A stretch of DNA of 64,000 nt, taken from assembly GCF_036226405.1 (NCBI RefSeq), contig NZ_CP108464.1, positions 2,418,001 through 2,482,000 on the forward strand, given 5' to 3'. Positions within the stretch are counted from its first letter, which is position 1, and every line of letters begins with the position of its first letter. Shown here piece by piece: positions 1 through 8,366 of this stretch. A model generated the notes under the pieces. It had not been told where the DNA came from and did not search any database. It worked only from the letters and a program-made list of their open reading frames with translations. The stretch is from Streptomyces sp. NBC_01260 (lineage in GTDB: Bacteria > Actinomycetota > Actinomycetes > Streptomycetales > Streptomycetaceae). The translations under genes and the position numbers were made by a program.

Positions 1-572
1 GGCACCTTGCCGGTGACGTCGACGATCGAGGACGGGACGATGCCCGGCGTCGGACCGCCGTCGAGGTAGACGGAGACGGAGTCGCCGAGCATCTCCTGGG
101 CGGCGTCGCAGTCCTCGGGCGAGGGGTGTCCGGTGAGGTTGGCGCTGGAGACGGCCATCGGGCCGACCTCGGTGAGCAGCTCGATGGCGACCGGGTGCAG
201 CGGCATCCGGATGGCGACGGTGCCGCGGGTGTCGCCGAGGTCCCACTGGAGGGACGGCTGGTGCTTGGCGACGAGCGTGAGGGCGCCGGGCCAGAAGGCG
301 TCGACGAGCTCCCAGGCCTGCTCGGAGAAGTCGGTGACCAGGCCGTGCAGGGTGTTCGGGGAACCGATCAGGACGGGGGTCGGCATGTTGCGGCCGCGGC
401 CCTTGGCGTCCAGCAGGTCGGCGACGCCCTCGGAACTGAAGGCGTCCGCACCGATCCCGTACACCGTGTCGGTGGGCAGCACGACCAGTTCGCCTCGGCG
501 GACGGCGGACGCGGCCTCGCGCAGACCCGTCGTACGGTCGGTCGCGTCGTTGCAGTCGTATCGCCGTGCCAT
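1..572 (-). CDS. L-threonylcarbamoyladenylate synthase (Sua5/YciO/YrdC family), 3' end outside window
   Basis: The protein begins MARRYDCNDATDR and carries the YrdC-fold signature LPTDTVYGIGADAF near residues 33-46, then the MPTPVLI and SSANLTG blocks typical of the family. These enzymes condense L-threonine, bicarbonate and ATP into threonylcarbamoyl-AMP, the precursor of the t6A modification in ANN-decoding tRNAs. The start ATG at 572 follows a GAGGAGG ribosome binding site. The start overlaps the stop of a 22-codon ORF, which in turn overlaps the prmC stop, so translation is probably coupled. About 190 residues are visible and the C-terminus is cut by the window edge. Family assignment is firm; the split between TsaC-type and longer Sua5-type cannot be decided from the fragment. 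Confidence 0.93.
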   Translation of the reverse strand, partial: MARRYDCNDATDRTTGLREAASAVRRGELVVLPTDTVYGIGADAFSSEGVADLLDAKGRGRNMPTPVLIGSPNTLHGLVTDFSEQAWELVDAFWPGALTLVAKHQPSLQWDLGDTRGTVAIRMPLHPVAIELLTEVGPMAVSSANLTGHPSPEDCDAAQEMLGDSVSVYLDGGPTPGIVPSSIVDVTGKV

Positions 573-640
573 CAGCCGGCCTCCTCAAGCATGTTCGGGT
601 AGGGCTGGTACGGGTCGTGCGGGTGGTGGCCGCCGGTCAC
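572..640 (-). CDS. 22-aa coupling ORF between prmC and the YrdC gene
   Basis: A GTG at 640-638 overlaps the prmC stop (GTGA). The frame reads a 22-residue His/Pro/Tyr-rich peptide beginning MTGGHHPHDPYQPYPN and ends in a TGA that overlaps the next ATG (TGATG). Overlap at both ends means ribosomes leaving prmC could pass through it directly into the next gene. The AGG-rich segment that serves as the next gene's ribosome binding site lies inside this ORF. Either it is a real coupling peptide or a spacer that happens to be open. I do not recognise the sequence. Confidence 0.35.
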   Translation of the reverse strand: MTGGHHPHDPYQPYPNMLEEAG

Positions 641-1482
641 GGCATCGCCTTGCGGGCCGTGGCGAACCGGGGACGGTTGTTCAGGTCGGGATGGTCGGCC
701 GCGTCGGCCCAGCCCCGCTCCTCGGTGAAGATCCACGGCACCTGGCCGCCCTGGGTGTCGGCGTGCTCGATGACGACGAGGCCGCCGGGGCGCAGCAGAC
801 GGTGAGCGGTGCGCTCGATGCCGCGGATGGTGTCGAGGCCGTCCTCACCGGAGAAGAGAGCCATCTGGGGGTCGTGGTCGCGGGCCTCCGGAGCCACGTA
901 CTCCCACTCGGTGAGCGGGATGTACGGCGGGTTGGAGATGACCAGGTCGACCTGTCCGTCGAGCTCGGGAAGGGCCGTCAGGGCGTCTCCGCGGTGCACG
1001 GTGACCCTGGAGTCCTCGGCGTTCTTCCTGGTCCATTTGAGGGCGTCCTCGGACAGCTCCACGGCGTGCACGCGCGAGCGCGGCACCTCCTGGGCCATGG
1101 CCAGCGCGATGGCGCCCGATCCCGTGCAGAGATCGACGATCAGCGGCTCGACGACGTCCATCGCGCGGACCGCGTCTATCGCCCAGCCGACGACCGATTC
1201 GGTCTCCGGGCGGGGCACGAAGACACCGGGTCCCACCTGGAGCTCCAGATAGCGGAAGAAGGCGCGTCCGGTGATGTGCTGGAGCGGTTCGCGGGCCTCG
1301 CGCCGGGCGATGGTCTCCCAGTACCGGGCGTCGAAGTCGGCGTCCGGCACGTTGTGCAGCTCGCCCCGCTTGACGCCGTGCACGAACGCGGCGAGTTCCT
1401 CCGCGTCGAATCTCGGCGAAGGTACACCGGCGTCGGCCAGCCGCTGGGTGGCCTGGGCCACCTCGGCGAGCAGCAGGTTCAT
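637..1482 (-). CDS. prmC: Peptide chain release factor N5-glutamine methyltransferase
   Basis: The 281-aa protein has the PrmC layout: an N-terminal helical domain with the PLQHITG block (residues 66-72), the FVPRPETE motif (88-95), the SAM-binding DLCTGSGAIALA motif (117-128) and the catalytic NPPY tetrapeptide (184-187) that binds the target glutamine amide. It methylates the glutamine of the GGQ loop of release factors, using S-adenosylmethionine. It lies directly downstream of prfA, whose product is its substrate, with a 45-nt gap, which is the usual bacterial pairing. The start ATG at 1482 gives a full-length family member. Confidence 0.97.
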   Translation of the reverse strand: MNLLLAEVAQATQRLADAGVPSPRFDAEELAAFVHGVKRGELHNVPDADFDARYWETIARREAREPLQHITGRAFFRYLELQVGPGVFVPRPETESVVGWAIDAVRAMDVVEPLIVDLCTGSGAIALAMAQEVPRSRVHAVELSEDALKWTRKNAEDSRVTVHRGDALTALPELDGQVDLVISNPPYIPLTEWEYVAPEARDHDPQMALFSGEDGLDTIRGIERTAHRLLRPGGLVVIEHADTQGGQVPWIFTEERGWADAADHPDLNNRPRFATARKAMP

Positions 1483-1527
1483 CGCGGTTCTCCGTACAGG
1501 TTCACGAGCGGTGCGGGGTGGTGGAGC

Positions 1528-2604
1528 TTACGCGGCGGCGAGCTTGGCGGCGGAGTCGGCGTCGACACATGCCTGGATCACGGCGCCCAGTTCACCGTCG
1601 AGCACCTGGTCCAAGTTGTACGCCTTGAAGCCGACGCGGTGGTCCGAGATCCGGTTTTCCGGGAAGTTGTAGGTACGGATCTTCTCGGAACGGTCGACCG
1701 TACGCACCTGGCTGCGCCGTACGTCCGAGGCTTCCTGCTCGGCGGCCTCCTGGGCGGCCGCGAGGAGGCGCGAACGCAGGATGCGCATGGCCTGCTCCTT
1801 GTTCTGGAGCTGGCTCTTCTCGTTCTGGCAGGAGGCCACGACGCCGGTGGGCAGGTGCGTGATGCGGACGGCGGAGTCCGTGGTGTTGACGGACTGACCG
1901 CCGGGGCCGGACGAGCGGTAGACGTCGATGCGCAGGTCGTTGGCGAGGATCTCGACCTCGACCTCCTCGGCCTCGGGCGTGACCAGCACGCCGGCGGCGG
2001 AGGTGTGGATGCGCCCCTGGGACTCGGTGGAGGGCACGCGCTGCACACGGTGCACGCCGCCCTCGTACTTCATCCGGGCCCAGACGCCCTGGCCGGGTTC
2101 GGTGGCCCCGTTGCCGCCCTTGGTCTTCACGGCGACCTGGACGTCCTTGTAGCCGCCGAGCTCGGACTCGGTGGAGTCGATGATCTCGGTCTTCCAGCCG
2201 ACCCGCTCGGCGTAGCGCAGGTACATGCGCAGCAGGTCCCCGGCGAACAGGGCGGACTCGTCGCCGCCCGCGCCCGCCTTGATCTCCAGGAGCACGTCCT
2301 TGTCGTCACTGGGGTCACGGGGTACGAGCAGGAGGCGGAGCTTCTCGGTGAGCTCCTGGCGCTCCTTCTCCAGGTCCTTGACCTCGGCGGCGAAGTCGGG
2401 GTCGTCGGCGGCGAACTCGCGGGCCGTCTCGATGTCGTCCCCGGTCTGCTTCCAGGAGCGGTACGTGGCGACGATCGGGGTCAGCTCGGCGTAGCGCTTG
2501 TTGAGCTTGCGCGCGTTGGCCTGGTCGGCGTGGACCGACGGGTCCGCGAGCTTCTTCTCGAGATCGGACTGTTCGCCGATCAGTTCCTCGACCGCCTCGA
2601 ACAT
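1528..2604 (-). CDS. prfA: Peptide chain release factor 1
   Basis: This 358-aa class I release factor recognises UAA and UAG stop codons and triggers peptidyl-tRNA hydrolysis. It shows the SGPGGQSVN catalytic loop with the GGQ tripeptide, and the [14 protein letters not shown] segment holding the PxT codon-recognition tripeptide typical of RF1 (PST here). RF2 would have SPF at that place. I chose [12 protein letters not shown] at 2604 as the start because it matches the RF1 N-terminus; the open frame runs a further 35 codons upstream but that part has no family resemblance and covers the intergenic hairpin. prmC follows. Confidence 0.97.
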   Translation of the reverse strand: MFEAVEELIGEQSDLEKKLADPSVHADQANARKLNKRYAELTPIVATYRSWKQTGDDIETAREFAADDPDFAAEVKDLEKERQELTEKLRLLLVPRDPSDDKDVLLEIKAGAGGDESALFAGDLLRMYLRYAERVGWKTEIIDSTESELGGYKDVQVAVKTKGGNGATEPGQGVWARMKYEGGVHRVQRVPSTESQGRIHTSAAGVLVTPEAEEVEVEILANDLRIDVYRSSGPGGQSVNTTDSAVRITHLPTGVVASCQNEKSQLQNKEQAMRILRSRLLAAAQEAAEQEASDVRRSQVRTVDRSEKIRTYNFPENRISDHRVGFKAYNLDQVLDGELGAVIQACVDADSAAKLAAA

Positions 2605-2664
2605 CTTCGGGCTCCTGGTTTCTTCGCTCGACGTGCCTGCCGGCCGGCGGTTTGCCTGCCGGGC

Positions 2665-2687
2665 GGGACACGGGGATGCCGTGTCCC
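2665..2687 (-). terminator. Hairpin between rpmE and prfA
   Basis: A 9-bp perfect stem (GGGACACGG with CCGTGTCCC, positions 2665-2673 and 2679-2687) encloses a 5-nt loop. It lies between the rpmE stop and the prfA start. In the direction of transcription it is preceded, not followed, by a run of T, so it would be a tail-less streptomycete-type terminator or a processing site rather than a classical rho-independent terminator. It could partly uncouple abundant rpmE mRNA from prfA. Confidence 0.5.
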
Positions 2688-2754
2688 GGCCGGAAAAAAC
2701 GCCGGTCACGGCGCCCCCGGGAAGAGGGCGCCGAGAACCGGCGCAGTTGGCTCG

Positions 2755-2979
2755 CTACTTGCTGGCGGAGCCGGCGGCCTTGCCGAAGCGGGCCTCGAAG
2801 CGGGCCACACGGCCACCGGTGTCGAGGATCTTCTGCTTGCCCGTGTAGAACGGGTGGCACTCGGAGCAGACGTCCGCACGGATGGCGCCGCTGTCCAGGG
2901 TGGACCGGGTGGTGAACGACGCGCCACAGGTGCAGCTGACCTGGGTCTCGACGTACTGGGGGTGGATCTCGCGCTTCAA
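2755..2979 (-). CDS. rpmE: 50S ribosomal protein L31, zinc-binding form
   Basis: The 74-aa protein starts [12 protein letters not shown] and contains the zinc ligands C16, C18, C38 and C41 (CxC and CxxC pairs), which marks the C-plus L31 form used in zinc-replete cells. The paralogous C-minus form, usually repressed by Zur, is not in this window. It precedes prfA on the same strand, an arrangement common in actinobacteria. The start is supported by a GGAG-type site (AGGAGACACCC) just upstream. Length is normal for the family. Confidence 0.97.
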   Translation of the reverse strand: MKREIHPQYVETQVSCTCGASFTTRSTLDSGAIRADVCSECHPFYTGKQKILDTGGRVARFEARFGKAAGSASK

Positions 2980-3122
2980 GGGTGTCTCCTAGTTTCGGGA
3001 GGGCGCCGGGTCGTACGCGCGGATTGCGTGTCCGTGAACCGGGGCCGACGTACCAGTCTGCCAGGACCGGCCGCATCTCCCAAAACCGGGGTCGGCCCGG
3101 AACTATTCCCGGGCACTCCCGG

Positions 3123-4223
3123 TCACCGCACGATGTCGCCCGCGGCACCCTTGTCGCCCGCCGACTTCTCGGTGGCCGAGGCGGGGATCGGCGAGTCGTG
3201 CAGAAGCGCCGTCCACACCTGCTGTCCGGCCTTCTCCTGCGGTATGACGCGGTTCGGGTCGGCCGGGTCGTACTCGACGGGCAGGGTCACCATGTGGACG
3301 TTCTCGGAGCCGAGCCCCTTGAGTCCGTTGGCGAAGCCCGCGAGTGCCTTGACCGAGCCCAGGTCGGAGTCGGTCGTGATGGCCTTGGTCGCCGTGTCCG
3401 CGAGGCCGTACAGCTTGGTTCCGTCGAGGACGCCGACGCTCTTCGCCTGCACCATCAGCGCCTTGATGAAGGCCTGCTGGAGCTGGATGCGGCCGAGGTC
3501 GCTGCCGTCGCCGACGCTCTTGCGGGTGCGGACCAGGCCGAGCGACTGCTCGCCGTTCAGGGTGTGGGGGCCCGGCTCCAGGTTCAGATGGCTCTTGGGG
3601 TCGTTGATCGCCTGCGTGGTGGTGATCTTGACCCCGCCGAGCTTGTCGATCAGCTTCTTGAAGCCGGTGAAGTCGACTTCGACGTAGTGGTCCATCCGGA
3701 TCCCGGACATCGACTCGACGGTCTTGACCGCGCAGGCCGGTCCGCCGACCTCGTACGCCGTGTTGAACATCGCGCGCTGTTCGCCCGGGACGTCCGCGCC
3801 GCTCTCGTCGCTCTTGCAGTCGGGCCGGGTGACGAGGGTGTCGCGGGGGATGGAGACGACGCTGGCCGCCTTGTGGCCCTTGTTGACGTGGACGACCATC
3901 GCGGTGTCCGAACGGGCGCCTCCCTCGTCGACGCCGTACTGCGCGTTCGCGCCGGAGCGGGAGTCGGAACCCAGGACGAGGATGTCCTCGGAGCCGTTGT
4001 CGACGTTCTGGGGGCGGTTCTTGCCGAGGGCGTTGTTGATGTCGACGGCCTTGAGATTGCCGTCGAGCTGGAAGTACGCGTACCCCAGCCCCGCTCCGCC
4101 CACGACGACCACGCCGGCCAGGCTCCAAGCGGCTATGACGGTCGCCCTGCGGCGGCGGGACGCCTTCCTCCGGCGTTTGCCGGTGGCCCGTATTCGGCTG
4201 TTGCTCCCACTCGGCTCGGTCAT
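3123..4223 (-). CDS. LytR-CpsA-Psr (LCP) family cell-wall glycopolymer ligase
   Basis: The 366-aa protein has a basic cytoplasmic N-terminus (RKRRRKASRRRR-like, residues 14-27), one membrane segment at about 29-51, then an extracellular LCP domain. The domain shows the family's conserved ILVLGSDSRSG, GARSDTAMVVHVN, VVSIPRDTLV and GVKITTTQAI elements with the acidic and arginine residues that bind polyprenyl pyrophosphate. LCP enzymes transfer teichoic-acid-like or other glycopolymers from lipid carriers to peptidoglycan. The gene lies between rho and rpmE with no obvious co-transcribed partner. The start ATG at 4223 has GAGGAGAC upstream. Substrate polymer is unknown. Confidence 0.93.
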   Translation of the reverse strand: MTEPSGSNSRIRATGKRRRKASRRRRATVIAAWSLAGVVVVGGAGLGYAYFQLDGNLKAVDINNALGKNRPQNVDNGSEDILVLGSDSRSGANAQYGVDEGGARSDTAMVVHVNKGHKAASVVSIPRDTLVTRPDCKSDESGADVPGEQRAMFNTAYEVGGPACAVKTVESMSGIRMDHYVEVDFTGFKKLIDKLGGVKITTTQAINDPKSHLNLEPGPHTLNGEQSLGLVRTRKSVGDGSDLGRIQLQQAFIKALMVQAKSVGVLDGTKLYGLADTATKAITTDSDLGSVKALAGFANGLKGLGSENVHMVTLPVEYDPADPNRVIPQEKAGQQVWTALLHDSPIPASATEKSAGDKGAAGDIVR

Positions 4224-4525
4224 CCGTCTCCTCGTTCCGTCGGCTGCTCCCGGCTACCCCCTGCTGCGGTGTGCGGGTCGGTGCGCCGTTTTGTCGCTCT
4301 TGGGTACGACGCCACGGCGACAAGAAGGGTTGCACAGCACCCTGTGGCCTCCGGGTGCGCGAGAGGCGGTTCCACGGGGCCGGGAACAGTCGGTGATCCG
4401 GCGTTCACCTGCGGTTTCTTGCCCGATACAGGCAATGCCCGACGCGGTTGCGACCCGGCGGCCGTGTGGCGAAGGTCTCGGGTCGGCAACGGCCGGGAAC
4501 GGCGGTCCGCACCCGGCGTACGGCA

Positions 4526-4565
4526 CAGGGCCGCCCCCGGCACCGAAGTGTCGGGGGCGGCCCTG
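4526..4565 (-). terminator. Strong hairpin terminator downstream of rho
   Basis: A 14-bp perfect GC-rich stem (4526-4539 with 4552-4565) is extended by one G-T and three further pairs to a CGAA tetraloop at 4544-4547, giving an 18-bp helix. It starts 26 nt beyond the rho stop codon and should end the rho transcript. The rest of the 367-bp gap (4224-4590) separates rho from the LCP gene and must hold the LCP promoter; I see no clear -10/-35 pair there and no other gene. Confidence 0.85.
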
Positions 4566-4590
4566 GGTACGGCTGCCGAGGGGCTGCGAA

Positions 4591-6657
4591 CTAGTCGTTG
4601 TTGCCCGGGGCCGGCGTCGTCTTCTGGATCTGGAGCAGGAACTCCGCGTTGGACTGGGTCTTCTTCATCCGGTCCAGGAGGAGCTCGATCGCCTGCTGCT
4701 GGTCCAGCGCGTGGAGCACCCGGCGCAGCTTCCAGGTAATCGCCAACTCGTCGCTGCCGAGCAGGATTTCTTCCTTACGGGTGCTGGACGCGTCGACGTC
4801 CACCGCCGGGAAGATGCGCTTGTCGGAGAGCTTGCGGTCGAGCTTGAGCTCCATGTTGCCGGTGCCCTTGAACTCCTCGAAGATCACCTCGTCCATGCGC
4901 GATCCGGTCTCGACCAGCGCGGTGGCCAGGATGGTCAGCGAGCCGCCGTCCTCGATGTTCCGCGCGGCACCGAAGAAGCGCTTCGGCGGGTACAGCGCGG
5001 TCGAGTCGACACCACCGGACAGGATGCGGCCGGAGGCGGGGGCCGCGAGGTTGTACGCGCGGCCCAGGCGGGTGATCGAGTCCAGCAGGACGACCACGTC
5101 GTGACCCAGCTCCACGAGACGCTTGGCGCGCTCGATGGCCAGCTCGGCGACGGTGGTGTGGTCCTCGGCGGGACGGTCGAAGGTCGAGGAGATGACCTCG
5201 CCCTTCACCGACCGCTGCATGTCGGTGACCTCTTCCGGACGCTCGTCGACCAGGACGACCATCAGGTGGCACTCGGGGCTGTTGACCGTGATCGCGTTGG
5301 CGATCGCCTGCAGGATCATGGTCTTACCGGTCTTCGGCGGGGCCACGATCAGGCCTCGCTGGCCCTTGCCGATGGGGGCGACCAGGTCGATGATGCGCGT
5401 CGTCAGGATGTTGGAGTCGGTCTCCAGGCGGAGCCGGTCCTGCGGGTACAACGGCGTCAGCTTCTGGAACTCCGGGCGGCCGCGGCCGGTTTCGGGCGCC
5501 ATGCCGTTGACCGTGTCGAGGCGGACCAGCGCGTTGAACTTCTCGCGGCGCTCGCCGTCCTTGGGCTGGCGCACCGCGCCGGTGACGTGGTCACCCTTGC
5601 GCAGGCCGTTCTTGCGGACCTGGGCGAGCGAGACGTACACGTCGTTCGGGCCCGGCAGGTAGCCGGAGGTCCGGATGAACGCGTAGTTGTCGAGGATGTC
5701 CAGGATGCCCGCGACGGGGATCAGGACGTCGTCGTCGGTGACCGGCGGCGCGTCACTCGCGAAGTCGTCACGGCCACGACGGCCGCGGCGGTCGCGGTAA
5801 CGGCCGCGCCGGCCACGACGGCCGCCCTCGTCGTCGAAGTCGTCCTGCGGTCCGCCGCCGCCCTGCTGACCCTGGCCCTGGTTCTGACCCTGGCCCTGGC
5901 CCTGGCCCTGGCGCTGCTGGCGCTGGCCGCCCTGGCCACCGCCCTGCTCGTCGCCGCCCTTGCCGCGGCGGTCGCGCTGGCGCTCACGACGGTCACCGCG
6001 GTCGCCGCGGTCACCACGCTCGCCGCGCTGGCCGCGGTCCTGACGGTCGCCCCGGCGGCCCTCCGCGTTGTCCGCGGCGGCCTCGGCCTTGGGCTCGGAG
6101 CGGTCCTCGGCGGGCGTCTCTCGCTTCGGCTCGTCCTGCGTGCGGTCCTTGGCCTGCGCCTTGGTGTCCGCCTTGGTCTCCGGGCTGCCCGCCTGAGCGG
6201 TCGCGCGGCGCCGACGACGCTCGCCCGCGGGCTGCTCGTCGTTGGCCGGCTGGCCGGGGATGTCGATCTGCTGCTGAGCCGCGGCCTTGTCGGCGGGTGC
6301 GGCGGCCGGGGTCTCGTCCCCGGCGCCGGTGCGCGCCTTGGAGGTGGCCCGGCGCTTCGGCTTGGTCTCGGCCTCGTCGGCGGGGGCCGCTGCGGCGGCC
6401 TTGGCCTTGGGCGCGGAGGAACCGCCGGCCTGGGTCTCCTTGATGACCTCGATCAGCTGGCTCTTGCGCATCCGCGCAGTGCCCTTGATGCCGAGGCCGG
6501 ACGCGACCTGCTGCAGCTCGGCCAGGACCATGCCGTCAAGGCCGGTGCCGGAGCGGCGGCGCCGTGCGGTGGTGCCAGTGGCAGCACCTTCGGCGGGCGC
6601 GGCGCTGTCGACGTTCTTGTCGGCAGTCACGCCCATCAGATCGGTGGTGTCGCTCAC
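4591..6657 (-). CDS. rho: Transcription termination factor Rho, long actinobacterial form
   Basis: The 688-aa protein is about 270 residues longer than E. coli Rho. After a short acidic start comes a Rho_N helix-extended-loop region (about 28-70), then a long low-complexity insertion (about 75-300) rich in Lys/Ala/Glu, RGDRGD repeats and GQGQ repeats. The RNA-binding domain (GILDILDNYAFIRTSGYLPG) follows, then the RecA-like ATPase with Walker A APPKTGKT near residue 440 and the Q-loop and R-loop region. Rho is a hexameric RNA helicase that ends transcription. The insertion is known from actinobacterial homologues, where it adds RNA binding. A long leader (6658-7049) precedes it and a strong hairpin follows. 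Confidence 0.97.
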   Translation of the reverse strand: MSDTTDLMGVTADKNVDSAAPAEGAATGTTARRRRSGTGLDGMVLAELQQVASGLGIKGTARMRKSQLIEVIKETQAGGSSAPKAKAAAAAPADEAETKPKRRATSKARTGAGDETPAAAPADKAAAQQQIDIPGQPANDEQPAGERRRRRATAQAGSPETKADTKAQAKDRTQDEPKRETPAEDRSEPKAEAAADNAEGRRGDRQDRGQRGERGDRGDRGDRRERQRDRRGKGGDEQGGGQGGQRQQRQGQGQGQGQNQGQGQQGGGGPQDDFDDEGGRRGRRGRYRDRRGRRGRDDFASDAPPVTDDDVLIPVAGILDILDNYAFIRTSGYLPGPNDVYVSLAQVRKNGLRKGDHVTGAVRQPKDGERREKFNALVRLDTVNGMAPETGRGRPEFQKLTPLYPQDRLRLETDSNILTTRIIDLVAPIGKGQRGLIVAPPKTGKTMILQAIANAITVNSPECHLMVVLVDERPEEVTDMQRSVKGEVISSTFDRPAEDHTTVAELAIERAKRLVELGHDVVVLLDSITRLGRAYNLAAPASGRILSGGVDSTALYPPKRFFGAARNIEDGGSLTILATALVETGSRMDEVIFEEFKGTGNMELKLDRKLSDKRIFPAVDVDASSTRKEEILLGSDELAITWKLRRVLHALDQQQAIELLLDRMKKTQSNAEFLLQIQKTTPAPGNND
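5869..5912. repeat. CCCTGG hexamer repeats coding for GQ repeats in Rho
   Basis: Roughly seven imperfect copies of a 6-bp unit (CCCTGG on the plus strand) encode alternating Gly-Gln in the disordered insertion of Rho. Such units are prone to slippage, so repeat number may vary between strains without breaking the frame. A similar GQ-coding hexamer array occurs at the end of the zinc-ribbon gene near 33410-33445. Confidence 0.8.
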
Positions 6658-6881
6658 GAAGGGTCCTTCCCTGGAGCGGACGTCGGCCTTCTGGCTCGGC
6701 GACCGGTTGTGCTGTCCGACTGCGGTCTCTGGTGGTGCGGACCGTGCCGGGGCGGTGGTCCGCCGGGTAGGTACGGCGGAGAGATGAACGTGTGCATGGG
6801 GCCCGGCGCGAGCATCCCCCTGCTCGGCCCACTCCTGGACGAGCGAGAGGGTGTCGTGCCGGTTCCGGAGCGTGCTCGAAA

Positions 6882-6906
6882 CTGCTCAGGCAGGCTGCTC
6901 AGGCAG
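6882..6906. repeat. Tandem 12-bp repeat in the rho leader
   Basis: CTGCTCAGGCAG occurs twice (6882-6893 and 6895-6906), separated by one base. The second copy contains the stop codon of the short leader ORF at 6899-6967. Role unknown; it may form alternative base pairs in the leader RNA. Confidence 0.7.
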
Positions 6907-6967
6907 TTGGGGAGGCTCCCGGAAGAAATGGTGGTCCCGGAAAGGGACACGAAGCAACGCGCCTCAT
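6899..6967 (-). CDS. Possible 22-aa leader peptide of rho
   Basis: An ATG at 6967 opens a 22-codon frame beginning MRRVASCPFPGPPFLPG and ending TGA at 6899. It lies about 25 nt downstream of a possible -10 hexamer, so it could be near the 5' end of the rho transcript. There is no good Shine-Dalgarno sequence, so it would be translated weakly or as a near-leaderless ORF. A second overlapping frame is also open here. Real only if conserved. Confidence 0.25.
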   Translation of the reverse strand: MRRVASCPFPGPPFLPGASPTA

Positions 6968-7049
6968 AGACGTCGATTGCAGACTTGAGGTTAACACTAC
7001 CGGCTCCAACAAATATTCCCCCTCTCACGCACCGGCAATCACTTCTCGG

Positions 7050-7967
7050 CTACGGGGCGAGCGGCAGCACACTCGCACCGGAGGCGTCGAGAGTCAGCCG
7101 GTTGGCCGCCCAGCCCTCGCCCGCCAGCCGTGCGACCTTGTCGGCCGCATCGTCCTCGGCCAGTGCCAGCACGGTCGGCCCGGCACCGGAGATGACCGCG
7201 GGGACGCCGTCCGCGCGCAGTCGGTTCACGAGTTCCACGCTCTGCGGCATCGCCGGGGAGCGGTATTCCTGGTGCAGCCGGTCCTCGGTGGCGGTGAGCA
7301 GCAGCTCGGGGCGCCTGGTCAGGGCCTCGACGAGGAGGGCGGCACGGCCCGCGTTGAAGGCGGCGTCGACATGCGGAACGGTACGCGGCAGCAGTCCGCG
7401 GGCGGTCTCGGTGAGCACCGGGTTGCCGGGGACGAAAACCACCGGAACGATGGAATCCGCGGGGTCCATCCTGATGGCGCGGGCCGATCCGCCGTCCATC
7501 CAGGCGAGCGTGAACCCGCCGAGGAGACAGGCCGCGACGTTGTCCGGGTGGCCCTCGATCTCGGTCGCGAGCTCCAGCAGTGCCGCGTCGTCGAGCCGGG
7601 CGTCACCGCCGGTCGTCACGGCGCGGGCGGCGACGATGCCCGCGCAGATGGCGGCGGAGGACGAGCCGAGGCCGCGTCCGTGCGGGATGCGGTTGGCGCA
7701 GACGATCTCCAGGCCGCGGGGCTGTCCGCCGAGCAGGTCGAAGGCGGTGCGCAGGGACCGTACGAGCAGGTGGTTCTCGTCGCGGGGCAGCGTGTCCGCG
7801 CCCTCGCCGGCGATGTCGATGTGCAGCCCGGCGTCGGCGACGCGGACGACGACGTCGTCGTACAGCCCCAGCGACAGGCCGAGGGCGTCGAAGCCCGGGC
7901 CCAGGTTGGCGCTGGTTGCGGGGACGCGCACCCGTACGGCGGCGGCTCGGAAGGCGGGACCGGCCAT
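7050..7967 (-). CDS. thrB: Homoserine kinase
   Basis: The 305-aa GHMP-family kinase phosphorylates L-homoserine with ATP to O-phosphohomoserine, the substrate of threonine synthase. Key motifs are the N-terminal PATSANLGPGFDALG block and the ATP-binding PHGRGLGSSSAAICAG loop (about residues 88-103). I start it at MAGPAFRAAAVRVRV (7967), where family similarity begins and AAGGAG lies upstream, although the frame stays open to 8222. It follows thrC after a 399-bp gap containing a strong terminator, so it probably has its own promoter rather than being part of the hom-thrC unit. GAG-rich sequence near 8040 is leader only. Confidence 0.96.
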   Translation of the reverse strand: MAGPAFRAAAVRVRVPATSANLGPGFDALGLSLGLYDDVVVRVADAGLHIDIAGEGADTLPRDENHLLVRSLRTAFDLLGGQPRGLEIVCANRIPHGRGLGSSSAAICAGIVAARAVTTGGDARLDDAALLELATEIEGHPDNVAACLLGGFTLAWMDGGSARAIRMDPADSIVPVVFVPGNPVLTETARGLLPRTVPHVDAAFNAGRAALLVEALTRRPELLLTATEDRLHQEYRSPAMPQSVELVNRLRADGVPAVISGAGPTVLALAEDDAADKVARLAGEGWAANRLTLDASGASVLPLAP

Positions 7968-8310
7968 CGCTCTGACGACTCTCCTTGTGAGGCGGCGGGG
8001 AATTTCGAAGCGCTGCGGGATATCTGGGTATCTTCGCGGCTCTTCGGGTTCTTCGGGGTCTACCGGATTATGGGGATTCTTCTGGGCGATTGCGGCGGCG
8101 GGCATTGCGTAAGTCCGGGATGGGACCGACGGCCGCAACGGCCTGGGCACCCCGGGCATATGCGGCGGGGTGGGTTGGGTACAGCTTATCGAAGGAAGGT
8201 TCTGTGGCGACATAGGGCGCACAGGAGGCGCACGATGCGTGTCGCACGTTGCCGGTGCGCTCTCCGCCCCGGAGGTGGGCCGTCGAGCCGTCTTCCTGCC
8301 GAATCCGCTG

Positions 8311-8348
8311 CCGCCCCGGGCCCGATATGCGCATCGGGCCCGGGGCGG
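8311..8348 (-). terminator. Terminator downstream of thrC; rest of the 399-bp thrB-thrC gap
   Basis: A 16-bp perfect stem (8311-8326 with 8333-8348) with a 6-nt loop begins 19 nt past the thrC stop. It should end hom-thrC transcription. The remaining 340 bp (7968-8310) holds no recognised gene, only the thrB leader with AT-richer patches around 8080 and 8185 on the minus strand that may be promoter elements. Separate control of thrB from hom-thrC follows from this layout. Confidence 0.85.
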
Positions 8349-8366
8349 CGGCGCGGCCGCTGCGTA

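Larger units (their letters stand above)
6658..7049 (-). other. rho leader region, 392 bp without a recognised gene
   Basis: This stretch separates the thrB stop from the rho start and should be the rho promoter and leader. It is less GC-rich than its surroundings around 6990-7020. A TAGTGT hexamer on the minus strand near 6995 could be a -10 element, although I find no convincing -35. A 22-codon ORF (6899-6967) and a 12-bp tandem repeat (6882-6906) lie inside. A long leader is compatible with Rho autoregulation, which is known in other bacteria, but nothing here proves it. Confidence 0.5.

Noticed and set aside
133..3687. A 1184-codon open frame on the plus strand
   Set aside because: It is antisense to prmC, prfA and rpmE. 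High GC in third codon positions leaves the opposite frame open; the protein has no family resemblance.
5869..5912. Short regular repeats as a CRISPR array
   Set aside because: Contiguous hexamers without spacers, inside the rho coding sequence. No cas genes in the window.
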